Part shown: piece after piece, positions 17,365-27,080 of the stretch | How the letters are laid out: each line of letters starts with the position of its first letter | Position numbering within the stretch: position 1 is the first letter of the stretch | NCBI GenBank assembly: GCA_003170275.1 | Contig: PNAM01000037.1 | Location: 400 to 64,399 of the forward strand | Direction: 5' to 3' | Origin: Myxococcales bacterium | GTDB taxonomy: Bacteria; Myxococcota_A; Polyangia; Palsa-1104 | DNA length: 64,000 nt | Made by a program: the position numbers and the translations under genes | The notes under the pieces: generated by a model | Told to the model about the DNA's origin: nothing | The model's input: the letters and a program-made list of their open reading frames with translations, nothing else | Databases searched by the model: none

Positions 17365-19899
17365 ATGAGCAAGCCGTACCCAAGCGACACTACAGGCGAT
17401 TCGGACCCCGAGCTGGAACGCCAACTCGCTGACTTGCAGAAAGAGTCGGCGGCGTTGGCGTCTGCCCTGGCGGACGAACGGGAGGGTCGCGCCCGCGCCG
17501 AAGCTGCCTTCGAGGGCGAGCGGCGGCGGCTCCGGGAGAGTCTGGTCGACGCGCTGGCAAAGGTGCTCAAGCGTCCGTCCAGGCCCCCGTCCGGAGACGG
17601 GGCCGAACCCGTGAAGCGCTCCCCCTCGGCCGAGCCCGCAAAGCCCGGCTGGATGCGGCTCCTCACGGGCCGACCGCTGGTCGGCGTCAGCGCGCTCAAG
17701 GAAGCTGGGATCCGGGCCGATGTCGAGTACCTGCGCGTCGCCGGGGAGCTCGATGAGGATTGGTACCTGGAACAATATCCCGACGTCGCGGATGGCGAGC
17801 TGGGACCGATCGAACATTACGTCCGGTTCGGCGCCGACGAGGGTCGTCGTCCGAACGCGAGCTTCGATGCGCGCACCGCGGGCAAGCCGCGACCGTGGGA
17901 GCTTCCGCGAAATCCGTTCGTTCTACATCTCAAGAGACAGGCGCGATCCAGGTTCGTCACCGGGCTGGTGTCGCGGGTGTTGAATCGTGGCGCGCTCCCG
18001 AAGCCCTTTCGTTTTCGCGATCAGGTGACGCGTTCTCCCGTGGAGGGTTGGTACGGCAACAGGCGATTGACCCTCTCCGAGCTGCTCCCCAACGTCGCGA
18101 TCGAAGATCCGGGCGACGCGATCTACGTGGCGCAAACGCGCGCAATCCTCTCGAGGTTCCTCGAAGATCAGGCCCAACCAGACCGCGAGTCTCTGCTCTT
18201 GAAGTTCGGCCTGGCAGCGCCCGTCGAGTCGTCCATCGCGTCACGGACGCCGAATACCGAAGTCCCGCGGAGCAGCGACCGTCCCTCGTATTCGATCGTC
18301 ACTCCCTACTACGCGCATGAGGAGTTCTTTCATCGCTGCGCCATGTCCGTGGCGCGGCTGTGTGCCCACGATCTCGTAGCGACGGGACAGCGTCGGATCG
18401 AGTGGATCATCGTCAACGACGATCCGCGCAAGTCCAGCGCGCAGATCGAGGCCATGATCCCCGATGACCTGCGCGCGCTCACTCGAATTCTCGGTGACGG
18501 CAAGAACCGCGGGATCGCAGTGCGGCTGAACGAAGGCGTGGTTGCCGCGCAGCACGAGTGGATTGTCCTGCTCGATTGCGATGACATGCTGCTGTCGCCG
18601 GCCTGTTCGGTGCTGGACCACTACATCCGAACGTTTCCCCATTGCCGCTACATCTCGGCGTCGGTGGTGGACATCGACGAGAACGAGGACGAGATTCGCC
18701 GACGCCGGCGGGTCGCGCCGTCGGCCAAGCTGTTCGAGCTCGGGAACATCGCCGGACACCTCGTCGCCACGCGCCGAGATCTGTTTCGTGAGGCCGGGTC
18801 GTACGATCCGCGCTTCTCCGGCTGCCAGGACTACGAATTTGCGCTCCGGGTGGCCATGCGGGAGCCGTTGCTACAGATCCCCGAGCACCTGTACGCGTAC
18901 CGCTGGCACGAACAGTCGCAATCGGTCGGACGAGCCGCGCGGCAGGAACGCATCGCGAACGCGGTCCGCTACTCGATCGCGAAGCGCGCAGTGGAGATGA
19001 GCTGGCCCGATCCGTCGAGGAGCGATCCGCTTCCGCTGCCCGCCGCCCCGCGCGGCATGTGCATCGTGCGCACGCAGGGCAAGCGGCTCGAGCTGCTCAA
19101 GGAAGCGCTCGAGTCGATTGCCAATCAAACGATTCCGGTGACCGCCTGCGTGGTCGTCCATGGCGGCGTCGAGGCGCTCGAGATCCTCAGACGGTGGCTC
19201 GGCGAGCAGTCGCTCAAGGCCGTACTCTTGCACGCACCCGATCTCGCGCGGAGGCGCGGATATCCACTGAACGTCGCGCTCGATCATCTCGAGCGTAACG
19301 CCAAGGACTTCGACTTCTTCTGCTCGCTGGACGACGACGACATCCTCTATCCAACCTTCGCGGAACGGCTGAGCCGGACCTTGTCGCTGGCGGGGGCGGA
19401 CGTCGCGTTCGGCAGAACCAACGCGCGCGACGGGAAGGGCCGCATCGCATCGATGTATCCGCCCTTGCCGACGAGCTGCCTGGTGGCCGCCAACTTCATT
19501 CCGATCAATGCCTACGTCGTACGCACGGCGACCTTTCTGAGCAGCCGCATCAGGCTCCGCGAGGACATGCACTACCTGGAAGACTGGGATTTTCTTCTGT
19601 CCCTTCTCGAGGCGGGCCTTCGCTTCCAGGTTCTCGATGAGACCTTGTCCGAGTTTCGGCTCATCGGAGACGGGAACTCCCCAATCCGGCAAGACCCGAC
19701 ACACTTCGACGTGTGTCAGGCGCGGCTGTCGGCGCGCGGATTGCTCGTGGCGACGGCGCTCGGACCCGGCGCGTTCTTCCGAGATCTGGTCGACTTCAAG
19801 ATGCGGGACCGGCCGCCGCTGCAAGACGCCGAGGTCGACTATGTCTACGACACCATGCAGGCGTTCGGCCTCGACGTTCGACGGCCCCCACGGCAATGA
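17365..19899 (+). CDS. Bifunctional (tandem) GT2 glycosyltransferase with N-terminal coiled coil and DWYLxxYPDV domain
   Basis: The 844-residue protein has four parts. Residues 15-75 are a heptad-rich coiled coil (LERQLADLQKESAALASAL). Residues about 125-165 hold LDEDWYLEQYPDVADGEL and HYVRFGADEGRRP, a small domain often joined to bacterial glycosyltransferases. The first GT-A domain (about 305-550) has SYSIVTPYYAHEEFF, WIIVNDDPRKS and the metal site LLDCDDMLL. The second (about 560-830) has MCIVRTQGKRLELLKEALES and FCSLDDDDILYPTF. Two active sites suggest that it adds two different sugars or makes a disaccharide repeat, as in hyaluronan or chondroitin synthases, but with no membrane helices. 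It overlaps the next gene by 4 bp. Confidence 0.88.
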   Translation: MSKPYPSDTTGDSDPELERQLADLQKESAALASALADEREGRARAEAAFEGERRRLRESLVDALAKVLKRPSRPPSGDGAEPVKRSPSAEPAKPGWMRLLTGRPLVGVSALKEAGIRADVEYLRVAGELDEDWYLEQYPDVADGELGPIEHYVRFGADEGRRPNASFDARTAGKPRPWELPRNPFVLHLKRQARSRFVTGLVSRVLNRGALPKPFRFRDQVTRSPVEGWYGNRRLTLSELLPNVAIEDPGDAIYVAQTRAILSRFLEDQAQPDRESLLLKFGLAAPVESSIASRTPNTEVPRSSDRPSYSIVTPYYAHEEFFHRCAMSVARLCAHDLVATGQRRIEWIIVNDDPRKSSAQIEAMIPDDLRALTRILGDGKNRGIAVRLNEGVVAAQHEWIVLLDCDDMLLSPACSVLDHYIRTFPHCRYISASVVDIDENEDEIRRRRRVAPSAKLFELGNIAGHLVATRRDLFREAGSYDPRFSGCQDYEFALRVAMREPLLQIPEHLYAYRWHEQSQSVGRAARQERIANAVRYSIAKRAVEMSWPDPSRSDPLPLPAAPRGMCIVRTQGKRLELLKEALESIANQTIPVTACVVVHGGVEALEILRRWLGEQSLKAVLLHAPDLARRRGYPLNVALDHLERNAKDFDFFCSLDDDDILYPTFAERLSRTLSLAGADVAFGRTNARDGKGRIASMYPPLPTSCLVAANFIPINAYVVRTATFLSSRIRLREDMHYLEDWDFLLSLLEAGLRFQVLDETLSEFRLIGDGNSPIRQDPTHFDVCQARLSARGLLVATALGPGAFFRDLVDFKMRDRPPLQDAEVDYVYDTMQAFGLDVRRPPRQ

Positions 19900-20930
19900 A
19901 GCTCGACGCGATCGAGGAGCTCAGCACCTCCGTTGTCATTCCGGTCTATCTGGCCGAGGCGACGACCGTCCAGATCCAGTGGCTCCGTCGCGCGCTCGAA
20001 TCCGCCCAGGATCAGACCTATCCCGGAAAGTTCGAGATCATCGTCGTCGATGACGGAAGCCCAACTCCAGTCTCCGAGCACGCGCAGGCGCTGGGCGCCT
20101 CGGCCGCGGGCGTGCAGTGGCTGCGCTGTCCGCGAAACCGGGGCGCCGTCACCGCCCTGAACGTCGGCTTGCGCGCCGCGCGCTACGAGCTCATCGCCAG
20201 GCTCGACGCCGACGACACCTGGTGTGACGGCAAGATCGAGAAGCAGCTGGCCCGGTTCGTCGCCGATCCGGATCTGACGATCGTCGGCACGGGCATGACC
20301 CGCGTCGACGAGCACGACGCGGTCATCGATCAGCATATTCGTCCGGGAGATTGGAATGGCATTCTGCGATTCTTCGTCGAGGTGGGCTGTCCGTTTCCTC
20401 ACGGAAGCGTCGTCGCGCGAGCCGACATTTATCGATTGCTCGGCGGCTATCCGTACGACGCGCTGTATTCGCACTGCGAGGATTTTGCGTTGTGGGGTAG
20501 CTGGCTGCGCTTCTTCAAGCCCGCGATGATCGAAGAATCGCTGTACCGGTACACCGTCTCGAAATCGTCGGTTTCCCTGATTCACCAGCGAAGCCAGGCG
20601 CGTGCGTCCGGCGTCGTCCATGCGCGATTCAGGGAGCTGGACCTTCCTCAGCGGTTGCCGGATGCGCTGAGCGCACTTTCCGTCGCGCTCGACGTGTCCA
20701 TCCTCGAGGCCGGCGCGCTCGCGTTCGCGATGCATCGGCACGGCGCCTCCGTCTCGCTGCCCGAGGCGGCCATCGCCCCGCTGCAAGTCGTGCTCGGCGA
20801 CCGCGATGTGGTACGCGTCGATCCGCGTCGGCGTCGGGCTACGCCGGCGTCGGAGCTCTGGCTCCGCGCGCAACACGTGGCGCGCGCGCCTCGAAACTGG
20901 GTGTGCATCTCTGCAACCGGTGCGGGTTGA
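19896..20930 (+). CDS. GT2 glycosyltransferase
   Basis: The ATG at 19896 overlaps the preceding TGA (ATGA), fixing the start; the protein has 344 residues. GT-A landmarks in order: TSVVIPVYLAEATTVQIQW, FEIIVVDDGSPTPVSEH, NRGAVTALNVGLRAARYELI, the metal site ARLDADDTWCDGKI, and the acceptor region FPHGSVVARADIYRLLGGYP followed by HCEDFALWGSWLRF. The C-terminal 80 residues do not resemble anything I know. Second gene of the rightward operon 17365-21742 and probably part of the same glycan assembly. Confidence 0.9.
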   Translation: MKLDAIEELSTSVVIPVYLAEATTVQIQWLRRALESAQDQTYPGKFEIIVVDDGSPTPVSEHAQALGASAAGVQWLRCPRNRGAVTALNVGLRAARYELIARLDADDTWCDGKIEKQLARFVADPDLTIVGTGMTRVDEHDAVIDQHIRPGDWNGILRFFVEVGCPFPHGSVVARADIYRLLGGYPYDALYSHCEDFALWGSWLRFFKPAMIEESLYRYTVSKSSVSLIHQRSQARASGVVHARFRELDLPQRLPDALSALSVALDVSILEAGALAFAMHRHGASVSLPEAAIAPLQVVLGDRDVVRVDPRRRRATPASELWLRAQHVARAPRNWVCISATGAG

Positions 20931-20944
20931 TCACCGGGGGAAGC

Positions 20945-21742
20945 ATGGCCACACGCGAAGAAATTCTTGCCGAACGCAACCGCGTCGTCGAACGGTACGG
21001 AGCCTGGACTGCGCACGACATCGACCTCGGCCAGGGCGTGAGCACGCTCGACAACGGTCTCTGGCAGCAGTGGCGGGTCGACTTTTTCGCCGCGCTGATC
21101 AAGGACTACGCATCTGCCGGACGGCCAGGACGCATTCTCGACCTCGCCTGCCTCGAAGGGCTGTTCGCCATCGAATTCGCGCGCAAGGGGCATGAGACGG
21201 TCGGCTTGGAGATCCGCGAGGCTCATCTCGCCAAGGCGGAGTTTTCGCGGCGCATGCTCGACCTCGGCAATTGCCGCTTCGTGCAGGGCGACGTTCGAGC
21301 CATCCCCCCAGACCTGGGGCAATTCGACATCGTCCTGTGCGCCGGAATCCTCTATCACCTCGACTTTCCCGACTGCGTTCGATTCTTGCGCGACGTGGCG
21401 CGACGAGCGACCGGCCTGGTGATCATCGACAGCCACTTTGCCTACGAGGACATCGACAGATCCGTTCTCCCGCTCTCCGAGATGAAGCAATACGAGCTCG
21501 AGGGGCATACCTATCGCGGGCGAGAGATCGTGGAGCACGCCTCGAACGTGACCGCCGAGGAGAAGGCGAAGGTCCATATCTGGGCCTCGATCGACAACCC
21601 GCGAAGCCTGTGGCTCCTGGAGGCGGACGTTTGCCGCACCATGGAAGAATGCGGGTTCGCGTTGGCCGAGAAGCGCTTTCCGAGCCCTTCGTATCAACAG
21701 CAAAACCCCGACCGCCCCACGCTGACCTTTCGCCGCCGCTGA
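20945..21742 (+). CDS. Class I SAM-dependent methyltransferase (possible tRNA-mo5U34/small-molecule type)
   Basis: The ATG at 20945 is preceded by GGGGGAAG with four bases of spacing, which is better than the GTG at 20903; the protein then has 265 residues. It shows GRILDLACLEGLFAIEFARKG (SAM loop), TVGLEIREAHLAKA (acidic end of strand 2), NCRFVQGDVRAIPPDLG and FDIVLCAGILYHLDFP, the complete order of a Rossmann methyltransferase, followed by GLVIIDSHFAYED. The acidic AAYED/ VHIWASIDNPRSLWLLEAD region is unusual. Third gene of the operon. It could cap or decorate the glycan; a role on another small molecule cannot be excluded. Confidence 0.87.
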   Translation: MATREEILAERNRVVERYGAWTAHDIDLGQGVSTLDNGLWQQWRVDFFAALIKDYASAGRPGRILDLACLEGLFAIEFARKGHETVGLEIREAHLAKAEFSRRMLDLGNCRFVQGDVRAIPPDLGQFDIVLCAGILYHLDFPDCVRFLRDVARRATGLVIIDSHFAYEDIDRSVLPLSEMKQYELEGHTYRGREIVEHASNVTAEEKAKVHIWASIDNPRSLWLLEADVCRTMEECGFALAEKRFPSPSYQQQNPDRPTLTFRRR

Positions 21743-21776
21743 CCGCGAGATCTCCGGAGTCGATCCCTTGGACCGA

Positions 21777-23810
21777 CTATTTCAACATCAGAACTGCGTC
21801 CCCGTCGGCGATGATGAGAGAGCCATCCGGGAGCGCCGAGACGCCCGTGGGCGCTTCGAGCCCGGCTGGTAGCCGGCCCAGCTGTACGCCCACTTGACCG
21901 GGCACGCCCACCCAGGTCGTCACCGCGCCGGTCGCGAGCACGATCTTCCGGATCGTGCTGTTGCCGGTGTCGGCGACGTACAGGTTGCCGGCGCGATCGG
22001 CGGTCACACCGACGGGATGGTTGAACAGGGCGGCGGTGCCGGTTCCGTCCGTGCTTCCCGTCACACCCGCAACGCCGGCCAGCGTGGTGACCGCGCCCGT
22101 CGCCAGCACGAGCCTGCGGATCGTGCTGTTTTCGGTGTCGGCGACGTAGACGTCGTCACCTCGATCGCTCGTCACCCCGATAGGATGATTGAATAGGGCG
22201 GCGGAGCCGAACCCGTCGGCGCTGCCAAGTACGCCCGCGCTGCCAGCCGGCGTGCTCACCTCGGCAGTCGATGCCAGCGCCGTTCCAAGCGTGATCTTCC
22301 GGATCGTATCGTTGCTGGTATCGGTGAGATAGAGATTGCCGGCGCCGTCCGCCGCGATGCCCTGCGGAGAATCAAACGAAAATTGAGCGTCCTCGCCGGT
22401 CCCATCTTTGCTGCATACCAGGGTGAAGCAGGTGTTACCCGGGTAGCCGGCGAGCCTGATTACCGTCCCCGTCCCCAGGACGACCCGCCAGACGGTCGAG
22501 CGGTCCGCTACGTATAGGTTGCCTCCACCATCGGTCGCGACGTCGAAAGGCGTGAGCAGGCAAGGGCTGCTGGGGTCTTCGTTCGCCGTCCCGCAGTCGG
22601 CGGTGCTCACGGCCAGGGTGGTCACAGCGCCCGTCGCGAGGACGACCTTCCGGATCGTCAGGTTTCCGGTGTCGGCGACATAGAGGTTGCCGGCACCATC
22701 GTTGGTGACGCCGCGAGGAGCAGCAAGACGGGCGGCGGCGCCGACTCCGTCGCTGTCGGGCGGGCGGCCGGCCAACGTGGTCACCACACCCGTCGCCACC
22801 ACCACCTTCCGGATGGTGTCATTTTGAACGTCGACTACGAACAGATTGCCAGCGCCGTCGAGCGCGACGCTTCCCGGATCGTTGAAGCGGGCGGCCATCG
22901 CGATGCCGTCGCCGCTGCCCCGCAGCGTCAGGGTGCCAGCGAGCGTAGTAACGGCGCCGGTCGCCAGCACCACCGCCTGAATCGTGTTGAGCCCATCGGT
23001 GAAATAGAGATTGCCCATGCCATCGGCCGCGACGTCGGAGAGCGAGGACAGGTCGAAGCCGGTGGCCACCGTGGTCACCGTTGCGGTTGCAACGACGACC
23101 TTCCGAATCGCGCCGTTGCCCACGTCCGCAACGTAGAGGTTGCCAGCACCGTCGCTCGCAAGGCCGCCCAGGTCGGAGAAACGAGCGGCTGCGCCTGTGC
23201 CGTCCGCGCTGCCGGAGCTCATTATGTCACCCGCGAGCGTGGTCACTTCGCCCGTCGCCAGCACAACCTTCTTGATCGTATTGCCGGTGCCCGTGTTGGC
23301 GAAGAAGTTGTCGGCTACGTAGAGATTGCCCAGGCCATCGGTGGCGAGCCCGCTGGGACCGGCGAACACCCCGTTGCCGGGCGGGGCGACCGCCACCGTG
23401 CTCACTTCGCCGGTTGACAGCGTCACCTTTCGAATGCCCTCGTCGAAGACGTAGAGGTTTCCCGCGCCGTCAGTGGTGAGACAGCAGGGATCACCGAACC
23501 GCGCGGCGGCGCCCGTGCCGTCCGCATGGCCGAGCGTGCCCGGTGTACCTGCGATCGTGGTCACCTGCCCGGTTGCCAACAGGACCTTTCGAATGGCGTT
23601 CGAGTCGGCGACGTAGAGGCTTCCAGCGCCGTCGGTTGCGATACCACCGGCATCGTTGGACCGACTCGTGAACCGGGCAGCCGCGCCGGTGCCATCCAGG
23701 CTTCCGAAGGCCCCCGCGACCAGACTGAGGCTCGGGGGGGCAGAAGGGGCGCAGCCAACCGCTACCGCAAGCGCGATCAGAAGGATGCAATTCACCGCGC
23801 TCAGCTTCAT
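21777..23810 (-). CDS. NHL-repeat beta-propeller lipoprotein (twelve repeats)
   Basis: Lipoprotein signal LLIALAVAVGC (Cys20) precedes about twelve NHL repeats of roughly 50-60 residues, each built around DGAGNLYVADTGNxTIRKV-like cores and ending ATGAVTTLAG. Twelve repeats would fold as two six-bladed propellers or a superhelix. These repeats are also nearly repeated in the DNA (for example the recurring gacgtagaggttgcc stretch), so they may expand or shrink by recombination. NHL proteins usually bind proteins or sugars; here the protein would sit on the outer membrane next to the glycan genes. It has no enzymatic motif. It is separated by 34 bp from the convergent methyltransferase end. Confidence 0.9.
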   Translation of the reverse strand: MKLSAVNCILLIALAVAVGCAPSAPPSLSLVAGAFGSLDGTGAAARFTSRSNDAGGIATDGAGSLYVADSNAIRKVLLATGQVTTIAGTPGTLGHADGTGAAARFGDPCCLTTDGAGNLYVFDEGIRKVTLSTGEVSTVAVAPPGNGVFAGPSGLATDGLGNLYVADNFFANTGTGNTIKKVVLATGEVTTLAGDIMSSGSADGTGAAARFSDLGGLASDGAGNLYVADVGNGAIRKVVVATATVTTVATGFDLSSLSDVAADGMGNLYFTDGLNTIQAVVLATGAVTTLAGTLTLRGSGDGIAMAARFNDPGSVALDGAGNLFVVDVQNDTIRKVVVATGVVTTLAGRPPDSDGVGAAARLAAPRGVTNDGAGNLYVADTGNLTIRKVVLATGAVTTLAVSTADCGTANEDPSSPCLLTPFDVATDGGGNLYVADRSTVWRVVLGTGTVIRLAGYPGNTCFTLVCSKDGTGEDAQFSFDSPQGIAADGAGNLYLTDTSNDTIRKITLGTALASTAEVSTPAGSAGVLGSADGFGSAALFNHPIGVTSDRGDDVYVADTENSTIRRLVLATGAVTTLAGVAGVTGSTDGTGTAALFNHPVGVTADRAGNLYVADTGNSTIRKIVLATGAVTTWVGVPGQVGVQLGRLPAGLEAPTGVSALPDGSLIIADGDAVLMLK

Positions 23811-23961
23811 GCAGGGCCCCAGCGAATCTTAGCATGCGCAAAACGCACCGGCAGGGATGGCCGTCACCCCCGAAGTTCGCCTCGTCGACATCATGCGCTG
23901 GCGGCATAACTCAGGTGTCCCGACCCGACGGTGAGGCTTCTCGTGTATCTTTCCCGGCGAG

Positions 23962-25647
23962 ATGCGCGAGGAGCGAAAGGCTCAGCTCCGCTATGCCCGG
24001 GCGCTGCTGATGCGCGGGCGGTACGGGGAGATCCTCAAGCGGACGGCCCAGGCGGTGCGCACCGAGGTGGGCCGGCTGCTCGGGCGCACCGACGAGGCGG
24101 CCTACCGGGTGTGGATCGCCGAGCGCGAGCGGGACGTCGGGCCGCGCGTGCAGCCCGAGCCGGGTGAACCGCGCGCTCAGCCGCTGGTCAGCGTGCTGGT
24201 GCCGGCGGGGCCGCTGGCCCGGCGTGGGTTCACGATGGCGTCGATCGAGCGGCAGTCGTATCGCAACTGGGAGCTGGTGGCGGTGGGCGAGCTGCCCGAG
24301 ATGCTGCGCGCGGCGCGCGGCGAGTTGGTCGCGCTGGTGCTGCCCGGCGACGCGCTCTTGCCGCGCGCGCTCGAGCGGTCGGTGGGCGCGCTGATCGATC
24401 GTCCGAGCGCGCCGCTGCTGTACACCGACGAGGGACTGCTCGATGCCGGCGGCGCCCCGCTGCGCCCGCGCTTCAAGCCCGACTGGTCGCCCGACACGCT
24501 GCTCTCCTTGCCGTACACCGGCCAGCTCACGCTGTTTCGCCGCGCGCTCGCGGACGGGCTGGGCGGCCTGCGTGCGGGGCTGTCGCCCGCTGCGGCGCTG
24601 TACGACCTGACCTTGCGACTCACCGAGCACGGCACGCCGCTGCACCTGCCCGAGCTGCTCTACCAGCGGCGCCTGCCGGGACCGGCGTCCGCCTCGCGCG
24701 AGTGGATCGACGTGGTGACCGCCGCGATCGAGCGCCGCGGGCTGGACGCGAGCGCGGAGCCGGGCCTGGCCGGGCCCATGTCGGTCGCGGTGCGGCGGAC
24801 GATCCGCGGCCAGCCGAGCGTGGCGATCGTGGTCCCGTTCCGCAACCGGGTCGAGCTGCTCGAGCGGTGCATCGCCAGCGTGCGCGAGCGCTCGAGCTAT
24901 CGCAACTACCACATCCTCGCGGTCGACAACGGCTCGGACGATCCGGCCACGCTCGCCTACCTGCGCACGCTGGCGGGCGATCCCGCGATCCGCGTGTTGC
25001 ACTATCCGGAGCGCTTCAACTTCGCGGCGATCAACAACTTCGCCGCGGAGCAGACCGAGGCCGAGCTGCTGCTCCTGCTCAACAACGACACCGAGGTGCT
25101 CAACCGCGACTGGATCGAAGCGCTGCTCGAGCACGCGCAGCGGCCCGAGGTGGGGATCGCCGGCGCGCGGCTGTTCTATCCCGACGGAAGCCTGCAGCAC
25201 GCCGGCGTGGTGGTCGGGCTGGCCGGGCTGGCCGGGCACCCGTTCGATGGCTGGCCCGACGGCGGCGCCGGGGCGTCGACCGCGGCCGGCTACGGCGGCG
25301 AGGTGCTGGCGGTGCGCAACGTGAGCGCGGTCACCGCCGCGTGCGCGATGATCCGGCGCGCGCTGTATCGCGAGGTCGGCGGCATGGACGCGGCGCGCTT
25401 CTGCATCAGCTTCAACGACGTGGATCTGTGCCTGCGGCTGCGCGCCGCGGGCTACCTGGTGGTGTACACGCCGCACGCCGAGCTGATCCACCACACCTCG
25501 GCGAGCCGCGGCCGAAGCTCCAACCTGGTCGAGGACGAATTCTTGCGCGAGCGCTGGGCCGCGCAGCTCGACGCCGATCCCTACTACAATCCGAACCTGT
25601 CGCTGCAGGTCGCCTATCGGCCGCGCTTCTGCGAGCGGATCTTGTGA
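23962..25647 (+). CDS. Two-domain GT2-type glycosyltransferase (N-terminal domain degenerate)
   Basis: 561 residues. The N-terminal half (about 70-260) keeps the GT-A outline (PLVSVLVPAGPLARRGFTM, RQSYRNWELVAVGE, PLLYTDEGLLDAGG) but has lost most motif residues and looks inactive or altered. The second half is complete: SVAIVVPFRNRVELLERC, ILAVDNGSDDPATLAYL, ERFNFAAINNFAAEQ, metal site LLLNNDTEVLNRDW, and CISFNDVDLCLRLRAAGY. Such long proteins (rhamnan-synthesis or GT2/GT4-like) occur in many capsule loci. The stop TGA overlaps the next GTG start (GTGA). The 150 bp upstream (23811-23961) hold no gene and no clear promoter. Confidence 0.87.
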   Translation: MREERKAQLRYARALLMRGRYGEILKRTAQAVRTEVGRLLGRTDEAAYRVWIAERERDVGPRVQPEPGEPRAQPLVSVLVPAGPLARRGFTMASIERQSYRNWELVAVGELPEMLRAARGELVALVLPGDALLPRALERSVGALIDRPSAPLLYTDEGLLDAGGAPLRPRFKPDWSPDTLLSLPYTGQLTLFRRALADGLGGLRAGLSPAAALYDLTLRLTEHGTPLHLPELLYQRRLPGPASASREWIDVVTAAIERRGLDASAEPGLAGPMSVAVRRTIRGQPSVAIVVPFRNRVELLERCIASVRERSSYRNYHILAVDNGSDDPATLAYLRTLAGDPAIRVLHYPERFNFAAINNFAAEQTEAELLLLLNNDTEVLNRDWIEALLEHAQRPEVGIAGARLFYPDGSLQHAGVVVGLAGLAGHPFDGWPDGGAGASTAAGYGGEVLAVRNVSAVTAACAMIRRALYREVGGMDAARFCISFNDVDLCLRLRAAGYLVVYTPHAELIHHTSASRGRSSNLVEDEFLRERWAAQLDADPYYNPNLSLQVAYRPRFCERIL

Positions 25648-27080
25648 CGACCCTGTGCTTCGGGCTCGACGAGAGCCCGCCCGACGAGCTCGAGGTGGGC
25701 GACGGGACGGTGCTGCTGTTGCGCGGCTGGACCGCGACGCCGGCCGCGCGCGACGCGCACTTCGTCGTCGAGCTGGGCGAGCTGCGCTGGCGGCTGCCCC
25801 ACTCGAAGGACGTGCGCTGGGACATCGATCGCGAGCGCGCCGGCGGGGGCGTAGCGAGCGGTTTCTGGCTGCCCATTCCGATCGGTCCGGAGCTGGCGGG
25901 GCGCAGCTATCGCCTGCGCCTGTCGCTGGAGATGCGCGGCGGCGACACCCACACGCTGGTGGACCACCAGCTCGCCCTGGTGCGCCGCGCTCCGCCCATC
26001 GACGAGCGCGCGGCGCCGCTGGCGATCTGCCTCACCACCTACAACCCCGACCTGACGCTGTTCCGCCGGCAGATCGATTCGCTGCGCGCGCAGACAGTTC
26101 GCGAGTGGACCTGCTTCGTGCAAGACGACCGCTCGCGGCCCGAGGTGTTCGCCGAGATCGAGCGCGTGTGCGGCGCCGACCCGCGCTTCGTGGTCGCGCG
26201 CAACGCGGTCAACCTGGGCTTCTATCGCAACTTCGAGCGCTGCCTGCGCAACGTGCCGGCGTCGGCGAAGTGGGTCGCGCTGTGCGATCAAGACGACGAG
26301 TGGTACCCCGACAAGTTGGCGCGCGGGCTCGAGCGGCTCACCGGCGACGTGCAGCTGGTCTATTCGGACATGCGCCTGGTCGATGTCGAGCGGCGGCCGA
26401 TCTCCGACACCTACTGGGCCAAGCGGCGCAACAACTATCGCTCGCTGGCCACGCTGCTGGTGGCCAACACGGTGACCGGCGCCGCGTCGATCTTCCGCCG
26501 CGCGGTGCTCGACAAGGCGCTGCCGTTTCCCGCGTACGTGGAGTCGAGCTTCCACGACCATTGGTTGGCGGTGGTGTCGATGCTGCTCGGCGGGCTCGAC
26601 TACATCGATGCGCCGCTCTACGACTACACGCAGCACGGCCGAAACGTGATCGGCCACACCGCGTTCGACTCGGTCAGCACCTGGAAGGCGCTGTCCGATC
26701 ACGCCGGCAAGCTGCTCGGCCTGGTGGTGCGGCCGGATCGCCTGAAGAAGCTGCTCACCGTCGTTCCGCTCTACTACACCGAGTATCGCAAGCTGCAGCT
26801 CTACCGCACCGTCCTCGAGCTGCGCTTCTCGTCGCTGCCGCGCGCCCAGAAGCGGGTGGTCGACCTGTTCGCCGATCGCCTGTGGAACGCGCCGCAGCTG
26901 ATGATCGGCACGCACCTGGGCGTGCTCTTGCGCGGGGACACCACCAACATGGTCGAGTTCAACCTGGGCGTGGCGCTCGCGCTGCACAAGACGCTCGGAC
27001 CGTTGGTGCCGTCGCTGATCCGCGCGCGCGATCTATGGGAGCAGCTTGTCGACGCGCGCCAGCAGGGAACGGACGCGTAG
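25644..27080 (+). CDS. GT2 glycosyltransferase with N-terminal beta-rich domain
   Basis: GTG 25644 overlaps the previous stop; 478 residues. Residues 1-110 (LCFGLDESPPDELEVGDG, LLLRGWTATPAARD) look like a beta-sandwich, perhaps binding sugar or stabilising the enzyme. The GT-A domain follows: LAICLTTYNPDLTLFRRQI, CFVQDDRSRPEVFAEI, NLGFYRNFERCLRNVP, metal site VALCDQDDEWYPDKLARG and SSFHDHWLAVVSMLLGG. A helical C-terminus follows. The 3' end overlaps the convergent PhyH-like gene by 48 bp, an unusually long overlap. Same operon as the preceding transferase. Confidence 0.88.
   Translation: MTTLCFGLDESPPDELEVGDGTVLLLRGWTATPAARDAHFVVELGELRWRLPHSKDVRWDIDRERAGGGVASGFWLPIPIGPELAGRSYRLRLSLEMRGGDTHTLVDHQLALVRRAPPIDERAAPLAICLTTYNPDLTLFRRQIDSLRAQTVREWTCFVQDDRSRPEVFAEIERVCGADPRFVVARNAVNLGFYRNFERCLRNVPASAKWVALCDQDDEWYPDKLARGLERLTGDVQLVYSDMRLVDVERRPISDTYWAKRRNNYRSLATLLVANTVTGAASIFRRAVLDKALPFPAYVESSFHDHWLAVVSMLLGGLDYIDAPLYDYTQHGRNVIGHTAFDSVSTWKALSDHAGKLLGLVVRPDRLKKLLTVVPLYYTEYRKLQLYRTVLELRFSSLPRAQKRVVDLFADRLWNAPQLMIGTHLGVLLRGDTTNMVEFNLGVALALHKTLGPLVPSLIRARDLWEQLVDARQQGTDA

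Noticed and set aside
21800-23750. Regularly spaced similar 50-60 codon units that resemble a tandem DNA repeat or CRISPR-like array
   Set aside because: The units are NHL protein repeats in frame, not identical at DNA level and without spacers; they belong to the lipoprotein gene.
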